NCBI RefSeq assembly: GCF_000485595.1 | Contig: NW_014578098.1 | Location: 64,024 to 109,055 of the forward strand | Direction of reading: 5' to 3' | Source of the DNA: Priapulus caudatus | Taxonomy: Eukaryota > Priapulida > Priapulimorpha > Priapulimorphida > Priapulidae | Length of the DNA stretch: 45,032 nucleotides | Shown: positions 34,374-43,400 of the stretch, one piece after another | Layout of the letters: each line of letters opens with the position of its first letter | How positions within the stretch are numbered: the stretch's first letter is position 1 | Notes under the pieces: model-generated | Databases searched by the model: none | Told to the model about the DNA's origin: nothing | The model's input: the letters and a program-made list of their open reading frames with translations, nothing else | Translations under genes and position numbers: made by a program

Positions 34374-37300
34374 AGATATAGGTATGATTTATTTAATCAT
34401 GTGGTATATTAGTATTTGTAGGAATTATTATGCTAATGTGTTTTGATTATAGGTGAGTTCTCGGCAGCTGCAGTGGCGAGGGCAATCTTGGAGAGGATTG
34501 CAGCTCAGAACGTCGGATCTCACCTACTGTGCAGGTTCGCTGTCATGCAGAGATTACTGAATCCACTCATTCAAGCTTTTCACAGTCCAGTAAGTGACCC
34601 TTATCTGAAATTTGCGGCTTGTTGTTTGTGGTATTATATCCACAATTTTTGCCCATTCCAGCCCGTGCCTGGCTTCACAAATCACAAGTCAGTGTGTGTG
34701 TGTTTTTTTCAGGAGCAGTCTATTGGCACAGCAGACACAGTACACCAGCAGGCTATTTTGAATGCTGGCTGTGTGCTACACTCACTGGCTTCATCTAAGG
34801 AAGGAAAGCACTACCTGCTGTACGGAAAAGTTGGAAAATGCTGCAAAGCCTCTTCACCATGTGACAGTGTGGTTAACAGTGATTCCTGTCAACCTGATAA
34901 CAATGACATTGAAAGTGCATCCCCCCTAGAAAAGCCGGTAGCAAATGTCGTTGTAGATCTGCTCATTCAGCTGCTGCCGCTAAATGATGCTGTGACACAC
35001 CCGGAAACTATGATCGCAGTTCAGCAGAATTTGCTAGGCATCTGCCAGCAGCTCTACTCACATCATGATGGCCTCAATATGCTAGCAGACTACCGACTGC
35101 ACATAGCACTGGCTAGCAGCTGGAGAGATGTGACAAGAGAGATCGAGGAATCAAAGACACCGACTCCAGGTGAAGATGAAGTAGGTGGGCTACAAGAGGC
35201 TGACCAGAGTATGAAGCAGGACTGGGCCAACCACCTGATTGAGGGATTGCTTAGCTTTGCAAACACACCAAAAGGCATTGGCATGCTGATGGACACTAGC
35301 ATGCTGCATATCTGCTCTGATTTACTCTGCTGCCAGCATGAGGAGAGATATCAGATTGGTGAAGGTGAGCACCACGAGATGGCAGCACTGATCACACGGC
35401 TGGCCTCGACTGCAGCTGGCTGCAGGGCTATTGAACGGGCAGGCCTTTTCGAGTATGCCGTAGAGCGAGTGTGGAACAGACTGGAGTGTCGACAATCGAT
35501 CGAGGAATTCGAGCAGGAGAATTGCGGGGTGCTGCCAGACAGAGTCCTGCAGAGGAGTTTGCTAACTATTGCTAGATTTGTGAGTATTTACCCAGCAGTG
35601 TATGAACTCCTGGCTGGCCAGTCACTGTCTGGTTGTCAGGACTTCTTGTCAAGAAAGGTGCCCTGGACGATACTAGAACTTGTGGATCGCATCGTAGTCA
35701 TAGATAACCCATTGAAGATTCTCTCACTCTTTAGCTATGATCAGTCTCATCTATTTGGATTGCGCTTGCTAATGTTCATGTGTTCGTCATTAGACTGCCT
35801 TTTGCTGCTAGAGGCACAATACAGCGTGCAGGCTGCTCTGCTAGCTGCACAGCGAGACAGTGTGCATGAAGAAACATCTATGGTCATACTGGATGAGCTG
35901 TCCGTAATGCGCAACCACATCCTCGTGAAATCTGCGACGATCGGTGGTGCGAATGAGAGAGTTCTTCCACCTACCTATTGTGCTCACTCGTTGACTTTCC
36001 AACCCGGCGCAGTCGTGCATGAGAGTATATACGCCTGGCCGTTACTCACTGAACTCCCAGTTCCATCTACATACGTAATCGTATCAACGAATCAAAAACG
36101 TGACGTGAGCAAATATCTTGAAGGTTTATTGACTAATCAACGTGGTGTTTTGGACGAGCCGTCGCCAATGTGGGTCAAGAATTGTTCCGTTGCCTTCACG
36201 AGCATGCTGGCTGCTGGACATTGGTGCTCGCAGGAAAATCTTGCTGAACTTCTAGAGAGGACCTCATGTCATATGGCTAGGAGTAGATCGCCTCTTGAGA
36301 GCCCAGCAAGTTTAGACACGAGTGACATTGTCCAGAAAATGTGGAGCATAGGTGCAAAGGTGGCTGTGGAGTATGGAATCAGACTGGAATTGTTACCAAC
36401 AAAGAAGTCGGGTGAATTGAATAGAAAGATGGAGGAAGAGCTGCTTGAGGTGTTACTGTATTGTGAAGGCCACCTCTGGATTAGACAACGATTAGAAATG
36501 GGTCTTCTCAGGTAGTTGAATCCTTTGAATATATAAAAACCTGTTGGCCTAAAGGATGAGTTCATATCCAAGCTGTTGATACACAAAAATAATTTGATAC
36601 TTTTTATATGTGACATTGAAATTATCAGGTTATATCGTCAAAAATGAAGAGTGAGGCTTTCTCAATTATGTAGTTTAGAAATTGATGTGTCACATTGATG
36701 CAAGATAATGGCTTCATGCATTATGGATTTCTAAGAATATTTTTTTTGCGTTTTTGCTTTTTGGTTGTAATATGTGCTGATATCTATGGATTTAAGGTTC
36801 ACGGATGGCAACACCTATCCTGGCTTTGATTGGTTTGTGGCCACAGTTTTCCTACTTTTCGGTGGCGATGGGCGGAGGAGTAGTGCCTTTATGAAGAATC
36901 TCGCAACACTCCCTGCAGCCACGTTTCTGTGCATGCCTGCTGCACATAAGTCTGTAAGTACAAGTTTTTGGTGCATCTAATAAGCTACAACGTACACTGT
37001 TTGTATAGAGCCATTTTAACAATTTTGGAAGTTGTCTTTGATGTACGACTTGTAGTATAATGTCGTTTGTGGTGTCGCTTTCTAGGCCTACCTTCCGAGA
37101 AGTGTAGCACAGAATGGCCTACATCCAGTTTATTTCATCACTGGTCACTGGGTGGAGCTGCTTTTAGCAACAGAGCTATCAGTCGTACATGCTGCTTTTT
37201 CAGTGAATGGCATCAGTGCAGCCCAGGTAGTTATGGTTTAATTATGATACTTGGGCATTGATAGATAAATGTTTCATAAATTATCTTAGTGATGTGTTTC

Positions 37301-38543
37301 AGAGGAATTATAATACCAACTATTAAAGTTTAGGTTTTAATATATTAAATTAGTTAATGTGGGAATTGGTTCTGTGAACACCGCGACGAGTCATGCTTCA
37401 TGTGTGGATTTATGGAGGAAACTATTAATGTTTACCTAGCAATTGTCCGCTTTTAAGTCCGACACGTGTACTGTTATCAGTGTTGATTTGTATTGCCTAT
37501 ATTTTGTAGTTATGCTATCATTGGATGTCGCAATGCTTCTGGAACTACCTAGACTGGAAAGAGATTTGCCAGTATATCTCTTTGTGCTTGCTTCTGAATA
37601 TTGATTATCAGGTCCACTTCTGTATGGCCATACTCAGACACCTACAGCCACTTGTACAGGTATGTGATTCTCTTCATGCATTTCTTGGACTTTCAACCTG
37701 GTTAATGCTGTATTTTTCCTGACCTTATCTGGAATCTAGAAATAGATTCAGTGGTATTTTAGTAATCAGATGCAGTTAGATTTGCCTCTTGCTGCACAAA
37801 TCCCTGCTGTCTCGAATGCCCGCACGTGTGATACAGTTGGCTAAATCCCCAGGACTGTAGGAAGACTTGACCAGCTCTATCACTGCTCGTCAAGTTCTTT
37901 CTTTGGTCTGAGTGACAAATAGTCTTGGTGCTCTGCCAAAAATCGACTGCTGTGCATCCACCGATGCCTATGAGCTGTGCTGTTTCAGCTCTCGACCGTT
38001 TCAATAATAGATTCAATTGCTGCTTTATATAGTACTATAACAGCGTATATTCTAAATAATATTCAAGTTGGTATAATTGTTAGCATATCCGCTAATAGCT
38101 AAGAAAATATTTTTTACCGCAGACCCGTATTTGAGACATGATAACTTTGATCCCAGTAACTTGCTGATACTCCAAAATTCGTCACAGATTCAATCTCCTG
38201 GCATGCTTACCATAACTTATCACCTAAACAGTTAAACATGAAATGCTACATTGCCTTGCATTAGGCTGGTTTACCGAGTTAGTATTGGTGTTGTTGGCCA
38301 GACGTGTTAGCAATTGTTGCATTCTCGTTGCAGAAACACTGCTACTCTGAGGATTTGCTACTTATTTTACATGAGCAACCTATACGGGACTTCCATGTTG
38401 AACAACACATGATATTCATGGATGACCTGAAGGCTAAACATGGGGACAAGATCCTCAAGGACATGAATGATACCATGAATAACACAGAGCACATCTCAGC
38501 AGAAACACCTCTTGAGATGTTGTTTGAGAATTCCTTAACTTAA
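26969..38543 (+). CDS. TBC1D32: TBC1D32 / broad-minded (BROMI) ciliary protein
   Basis: Sixteen exons join in frame: 26969-27123, 30464-30619, 30945-31137, 31374-31445, 31760-31885, 32137-32215, 32447-32612, 33120-33246, 33410-33587, 33869-34084, 34453-34589, 34713-36511, 36797-36953, 37086-37226, 37510-37659 and 38334-38543 (TAA). The product is about 1353 residues, near the vertebrate length of about 1260-1300. The N-terminus has QTDENFHKYILVKHIRERI, the counterpart of DETDENFH-YEFVKYLRQYI in vertebrate BROMI; VRLDAVQTLYRIPANE matches the conserved armadillo-like region. The C-terminus has DGNTYPGFDWFVATVFL and WMSQCFWNYLDWKEICQYI, the TBC-like domain, where I do not recognise the catalytic Arg motif of active Rab GAPs. 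BROMI acts with CCRK/CDK20 in cilium assembly and Hedgehog signalling. The first ATG (MVENVETDQ) is used as start; exon 1 lies 578 bp from DNAJC27. Oddities are a 1799-bp exon 12 and a 123-bp open-frame intron before it. Exon 8 uses acceptor ATTTAG at 33119, since the nearer ACAG would give a stop. Confidence 0.93.
27420..27462. repeat. Perfect 12-bp hairpin
   Basis: GTGGAGACGTGC (27420-27431) and GCACGTCTCCAC (27451-27462) are perfect complements with a 19-bp loop, inside a GC-rich block (27340-27475) in TBC1D32 intron 1. It is likely transposon debris. Confidence 0.7.
27514..28480 (+). pseudogene. Decayed LINE reverse transcriptase interrupted by a MITE
   Basis: From 27514 a frame reads DDIVGI, then LEFNMNKINTMVIKF and KCTKYSYLGDLIND, the palm/thumb order of non-LTR retrotransposon RTs (DD, LxxNxxKT.., YLG). 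Frame changes and stops occur (TAA near 27676 and 27884). Downstream of the MITE insert (27908-28406) the same type of sequence continues (MLEDFQNECLRKI), matching the typical post-RT segment. Upstream palm motifs are absent, so it is 5'-truncated. It lies in TBC1D32 intron 1, sense to that gene. Confidence 0.75.
27908..28406. mobile_element. TTAA-flanked MITE, copy 2 (inside a LINE)
   Basis: A 499-bp element flanked by TTAA at 27908 and 28403, with the same AGCCGCACTATGCGCAT ends as copy 1. Its inverted repeat is more complete, reaching about 135 bp with the CCTCCCATTCCACTGCG block on both arms. It splits the LINE sequence: the reading frame on the two sides is continuous if the element and one TTAA are ignored. 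This identifies TTAA as the target duplication. Confidence 0.9.
28481..29600. other. TBC1D32 intron 1, unclassified DNA
   Basis: Mixed AT-rich and moderate-GC DNA. The stretch 28640-29160 looks less simple than its flanks, but its short frames match nothing I know. No feature is claimed. Confidence 0.5.
29602..29775. mobile_element. Inverted-repeat element enclosing telomeric CCCTAA repeats
   Basis: Near-perfect 37-bp inverted arms (29602-29638 and 29739-29775, tip AGGGTCTATGTCCCCCAGGG) flank about 100 bp. That centre contains CTTAACCCTAACCGTAACCC and further CCCTAA units at 29682-29720. It is non-coding, in TBC1D32 intron 1. The flanks show no certain target duplication. Confidence 0.8.
30326..30446. 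repeat. Diverged copy of the 1861-1985 repeat next to TBC1D32 exon 2
   Basis: Shares ATTTACATGAAATTAT and the following order of blocks (CTATTTACTATCATT-like end) with the loop/right arm of the fold-back at 1782-2002. It ends 17 bp before the acceptor of exon 2 at 30464. Confidence 0.6.
33625..33670. repeat. Short GGTGGC / AGC repeat
   Basis: GGTGGTGGCGGTGGCGGTGG then CAGCAGCAG-type repeats lie just after the donor of TBC1D32 exon 9. Simple sequence, intronic. Confidence 0.8.
34315..34374. repeat. (TGCG)n tetranucleotide microsatellite
   Basis: About 15 uninterrupted TGCG units lie in TBC1D32 intron 10, some 80 bp upstream of exon 11. Likely length-polymorphic. Confidence 0.95.
34590..34712 (+). 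other. TBC1D32: 123-nt open-frame intron (possible retained intron) in TBC1D32
   Basis: Strong donor GTAAGT and acceptor TTTTTTTCAG bound 123 nt, which is 41 codons with no stop in the host frame. Splicing or retention both keep the protein in frame. The encoded stretch is Cys/aromatic-rich and ends in translated splice signal (VCVCFFQ), so removal is the likelier default. Confidence 0.7.
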
Positions 38544-39100
38544 GAGCAGTTGGTATGTACTACTCAGGATGATTATTTATTTAGTAAATCTACCATAATA
38601 GCATGAAAGCTGAAAACTATAGTGTGAAATAGTCAACTCTGTTTAGTGGCATGATGTTTTGACGTTATTGTATGCAATCCTCTTTAATATGTCATTTTAA
38701 TGTACAACAAGAAAGGAATCACTTGTTTGATTGAGTCTAACTGCTTGGTCATACAGATAGATAAATGTGGGGACATTATCTAGCTTCATATTATATTTTA
38801 TTCTGTGATATATTCTCAGATAGAGCCAGGGTTATGAAAATGAAGTTTCATTAATTGAATAAATATTTGTATAAAAATCCATAAATAATTAATTGGAAAT
38901 TATTATATTGTATATAATTCTCTAAACTATGATATTTATTTTGAATTGTCATCACATTGGTCAGTTTAGCGCTGCAACACATGTTTCAGAAGTAAAATAA
39001 ACAATTGTGAACACATGTCTTTGTAAATATATTTATATTATATTTTTATGTTTTTGAGCCCATTCTTAGTCGACACACTCCAAATTTATCATTCTTTCCA
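38544..39100 (+). other. TBC1D32 3' UTR and downstream AT-rich DNA
   Basis: AATAAA occurs at 38858-38863 and 38996-39001, about 315 and 455 nt after the stop, and either could serve for polyadenylation. The rest is AT-rich. Confidence 0.55.
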
Positions 39101-39987
39101 TTTGATCATTACAGTGTGCACCGCTTTATTGGGACAGGTCAGAAACCATGAAAATGTCCCGATTCAATAGCACCGTAGCTAACCCATTTTGCCTGGGGGC
39201 AAAGCCACGTGCGTGGTGTGTTCTGGGAAGGTGACCGCCATTGACCATGTATTAGATTGTATCAAATTTTTCGGGGGAGGGGCAACCACCCGTTGTTCAC
39301 GGCAATCACCGTGTTAAAGGACGTAAATAATTAAATTATTAGTACATTTCCAGTCGCATGCGCATGCCTAGTTATAACCTACCTAAAATGTCTGTACACC
39401 TACACATTGTAGCTCATGTGTACAATGATCATGAAAAAACAGCCGTGAATTGTCAGTTTGTTATTATGTTTATGATCGTTTTAAAACGTTTGCTCAAGTT
39501 AGTTCTGCAAAAATATTTCTGTTTAACCGAGTTCCTGCCCGGTTTATTTAATTAACATAACATGCGTAAAGATTTCTTTTCAAAGACAAGCCTACGCTGG
39601 TAAAGCGCTTGATCGTTTATCCAAGCGGCGATAAACCGGCGAAAGCTCTATAATAAACCCTCTATTATAGCATTGGCACGGCCGCGACAATGCAGTGATC
39701 CATTTCCATGTCATGCAATGTCAGCACATTCCGTAGAAGGGAATTAAGTTCCGTTGAGTTGGTATGAACTCTCATATCTAAAATGCCTAAAAGTGCCGCT
39801 ATTTTCGCTATAACGACCGAACCACCGACAGCACGATCGTAACACGCGGCGTGCTCGCGTCTCCGCGCAGGTTCCTCTTTAAATTTGTACGAGATATATA
39901 TTGATTTATACGTATTACCGATGAGTGCATAAAATAATTTCGGTTCTTTCCCATATTAAGGCGAGGATCTCATATGCCAAAAGAACA
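39101..39987. other. Intergenic DNA, no gene seen
   Basis: Mixed-composition DNA with short G-rich blocks (GGGGGAGGGGC at 39274 region) typical of old transposon ends. No coding frame or clear repeat structure was supported. Confidence 0.5.
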
Positions 39988-40546
39988 TTAAAGGGACAGT
40001 AGCCTCTAGGATTTTACGGCATACAACTGTACTTACTGTATAACAAATCGTCTATACCCATACGTATTTGTTCCCAGATACCTAATTTAATTGTTATAAT
40101 TAATTACACATCGTCGCTACGAAATTTGAACGTCGCCATGACACCCGCGACCGTGCTGCCACCCTGAAAAAGTTGCATATTTGACAATTTATTTTGCACG
40201 CTACAGACCGAGGGCTAGTTTCACGGCGAGTAAACTCCCGGGAGAAAACCATTTCGCCATCTATAAACAATCAACTTGCGCGCAAAGAGCCTGGTCCTTT
40301 AGATTAATAAATAAGAAACACCCTCGGTCTGTAGCCCTTGGCTATAAAGTGGTTTTGCGCAATTTATCAGATCGTGCGCTTTGAGTGGCGCCACCGTCGT
40401 TGTAATCAAACTGTAGTCGTTAGTTTTAAAACATTTTTTTTAAATATTTCTAATGGTGATTGAACATTGTAACTTTTTATGTAGCATAATTATAACCTAA
40501 ATTAGCTGAAAATAACCCTAGCACCTAGAGTAAACTCTCCCTTTAA
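39988..40546. mobile_element. Second TTAA-flanked MITE family
   Basis: TTAA at 39988-39991 and 40543-40546 bracket a 559-bp element. Its ends are AGGGACAGT (left) and AGGGAGAGT (complement of right). Inside, GCTACAGACCGAGGG (40200-40214) and its perfect complement (40321-40335) form another inverted pair. It is non-coding. The ends differ from the 23057/27908 family, so this is a separate TTAA-targeting family. Confidence 0.65.
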
Positions 40547-40562
40547 ACATTAAACATTAAAT

Positions 40563-41030
40563 GTATACTAGCAGTGTGTGCGAGCGTGCGTGTGCCCGTG
40601 CGCGCGCGCGTGTGTGCGTGCGTACGTGCGTGTGTGCGTGTGTGAGTGCGTCGCAGACGCGCAGTCAGTGGCGTAGCCAGCAATTGGAAACAGGGGGGCC
40701 AAGGCGAGGGAGCGAAGCGACCGAGGGGGTAGGGTGTGGGAGGGGTATCCCCCTGTGCAGGTACACGCGTGCGTGCACGTAACACGCAATGCGTGCGCGT
40801 ACACGCAATGCGTGCGCAACAACCATGCGCTGCCGCATACAAAGGCGTGCGTGCCAATAACGCTGCGTGCAACCGTAACACCGCATGCGTGCGCGTACAC
40901 GCATGCGCGCACGTACACGCGTGCGTGCACCATAACACCGTGCGTGCACATACACGCGTACCCGCATCGATACACACTGCGCGCACGTACACGAGTATGC
41001 TCGGCACCATACACAATGCACGCATGCGTC
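40563..41030. repeat. GTGCG/CACGC-rich simple repeat with transposon-end insert
   Basis: A GTGCGTGTGCG tract (40574-40650) is followed by a GGCGTAGCCAG...GGGGGG segment (40671-40760), resembling widespread invertebrate transposon ends. Then come about 270 bp of degenerate CGCGTGCGTGCACGTAACAC units. No gene. Confidence 0.7.
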
Positions 41031-41603
41031 ATGTGCATCTGTGCAACGTAAGAAAGATACACTCAACTGTGCACCCTATGTACGCAGGCCCGCAGTACAG
41101 CCCGAGCGTGTAAATGTACACAGCATGCGCGCGTGCACCATAAGGAGCTCGGCTCTTGCACCGGATCTTGGACAAACCAAATGCTCTCTGTGCAACACCG
41201 GCATGCCCTGACTCTGTGACTGTGTAGCACGAGTCTTTGCGACCTGTGCGTGCGGACCTCGAGGCTTTTATCGCCACACGGAGAGTCGTGTTAGCTTCCC
41301 TTGCCCTGACCGCAGAGGTATGTTATTACAATCATCTGTGAGTTCTGTCTGTACGAGGGCGGGATGCTGCGCTATCGTCGTCATCGTAGTTGTTATTACG
41401 TTGTTGTGTTGTTTGTTTGTTCTGCGTTTTTGTTGGCGCGGCACCGGAGAGGAGAACAAGGGAGAAAGAGAAGGATGTTGTGGGATCGGATGAGGATCAG
41501 TGAGTGGCGATATTAGAGACGGGTGCGGAGCAATGAGTATGGGTTTGGATTTACGGATTGCAGTAAATCCTTACCTGCGAGAGTCGTGTTTTCGCTCTTA
41601 AGG

Positions 41604-41781
41604 AAGTTTGTGTACGCGGTGTGAACTGGTCCTATATAACGATGTTACCGATATTGTTAACAATGTCTGATACGTCCCATTGTTATACAATGTTATCCAA
41701 ATTCCTTATCCAGTGTTACCACAACTTACACAATGGGCACTACGATTGTTATACAATGTACGTTAAATACAATCAGACATG
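41604..41781. repeat. Direct repeat copy A (178 bp)
   Basis: Starts AAGTTTGTGTACGCGGTGTG and ends CAATCAGACATG. It contains several TTGTTATACAATGTTA-like motifs. It is a diverged direct copy of 43219-43400. Confidence 0.75.
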
Positions 41782-41859
41782 ATATGTTCTGCATGAATCT
41801 TGCGTGATGTTAACTCCCTCCGTTATCTCAGTCCTTGTTAGTATTACTGCTAACTTAGG

Positions 41860-41999
41860 TGCGAGGAGAGACGATAAAGAAGGGAGCAAGGAGAGAAGAG
41901 ATAGAGAGAGAGAGATGAGAGAGACGAGAGAGAGCGAGAGAGAGAGGTGGGAGGGAAGAGAGAGAGAGGCAAGAGCGAGAGATAGAGATAGAGAGAGAA

Positions 42000-42032
<33 letters not shown>

Positions 42033-42335
42033 GGAGAGCGGAGAGAGAAAGGTGGAGGAGGAGAGAGAGAGAGAGCAAAGAGAGAGAGAGAGAGAGAATA
42101 GCGATAGAGAAGCACGAGAGAGACGAGAGAGAGAGAGAGGGAGAGAGAGAGAGGAGGAGAGCGAGAGAGAGAGAAGAGAGAGAGGTGGGAGGGAAAGAGA
42201 GGAGAGAGGGAGAGAGAGCAAAGAGAAAAAAGAGAGGTAGAGAGAGAGAGAGCAGAGAGAGAGAGAGAGAAGAGAAGAGAGAGAGAGAAAGAGAGAGGGA
42301 GAGAGAGAGAGAGAGAGAGAGATTCTAAGAGAGAG

Positions 42336-42385
<50 letters not shown>

Positions 42386-42441
42386 AGAGAGAGGAGAGAA
42401 GAGAGCCGAGAGAGAAGAGAGAGAAGAGCAGAGAGAGAGAG

Positions 42442-42485
<44 letters not shown>

Positions 42486-42532
42486 CGAGCGAGAGAGAAG
42501 AGAGAGAGAGAGAGCGGGGGGGGGGGGGGCGG
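41860..42532. repeat. 670-bp GA purine tract ending in poly-G
   Basis: Almost pure purine on the plus strand (GAGA, GGAG, AAAG) with rare GCG or GAC breaks, ending in an uninterrupted poly-G run at about 42516-42530. Frames through it (RERERE, SLSLSL) are repeat translation. Confidence 0.95.
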
Positions 42533-42803
42533 ACGACGGGATTGATATCGTAAAGCTAGGCTGGGCCGCCACGTCCGCCTACTGCTGAGTCAGTGAGTGT
42601 GACCACCGTGCTGTAACCTTATACTAGTGGGCCACCACTGCACCCCTGCATCTCTGCATCCTCGCACCGTGATTCTCTATCACCCGTTCTAGTTGAACTG
42701 TGTTGCAGCGCGTTTACACTGACGACTGCGAGTTGGCTGCGGACTCCCGATTCGAGCGGTCAAGCGTCGACGCACGAGCGTTACGCGTGCGCCGTTGGAT
42801 ATC

Positions 42804-43190
42804 AGGGTTAGGGTACTAGTATATATAATATATATATATATATATAGGGTTAGGGTAATATATATATAAATATATATATACGGGTTAGGGTATATAATAT
42901 ATATATATAGGTTAGGGTAATATATATATTATAGGGCGTCTATGAAGGGGGTGAATATCACTATATAGTAAGTATTATATGATATATATACTTATATATA
43001 ATACCCCTAACGCCTATATAGTATATATCATATATATATATAGTACGTAGTATATATATTATATGTAATGTATAATATGTATAATATGATATATATATAT
43101 AATATACCCGTAAGCACGCACGCGTGTAGGCGTGGTGTGGTGTGGGGGTGGTAGGGTTAGGGTTAGGGTGGTAGGGGTTAGGGTGATGGG
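42804..43190. repeat. Degenerate telomeric (TTAGGG) repeats mixed with TA palindromes
   Basis: GGGTTAGGGT units at about 42807, 42847, 42882, 42910, 43151 and 43175 alternate with long TATATA stretches and imperfect palindromes. This is interstitial telomere-like sequence, not a clean array, so it is not itself proof of a chromosome end. Confidence 0.8.
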
Positions 43191-43218
43191 GTTACTATAT
43201 AGTATATCTCCTCTCGGG

Positions 43219-43400
43219 AAAGTTTGTGTACGCGGTGTGTACTGTCGGCCTTTATATCAATGTTACGCATGATTGTTATACACATGTTATCACGTCATTG
43301 TTATACCAATGTTATCACGAATTCTTATACAGTGTTAACAATTCTTAACATGGGCACGCACGATTGTTATAGCAATGTACGATTCCTACAATCAGACATG
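43219..43400. repeat. Direct repeat copy B (182 bp)
   Basis: Starts AAGTTTGTGTACGCGGTGTG and ends CAATCAGACATG, the same order of motifs as 41604-41781. The two copies bracket the GA tract and the telomere-like region. Confidence 0.75.

Noticed and set aside
37759-38016. 86-codon open frame on the minus strand in TBC1D32 intron 15
   Set aside because: No recognisable motif, no splice support, and the flanking TBC1D32 exons join in phase without it. It may be old transposon DNA, but I could not place it.
41804-42572. Long ER-rich and SL-rich open frames
   Set aside because: Translation of the GA/CT microsatellite; no non-repeat sequence in the frame. The same applies to frames at 1159-1548 and 7893-8108.
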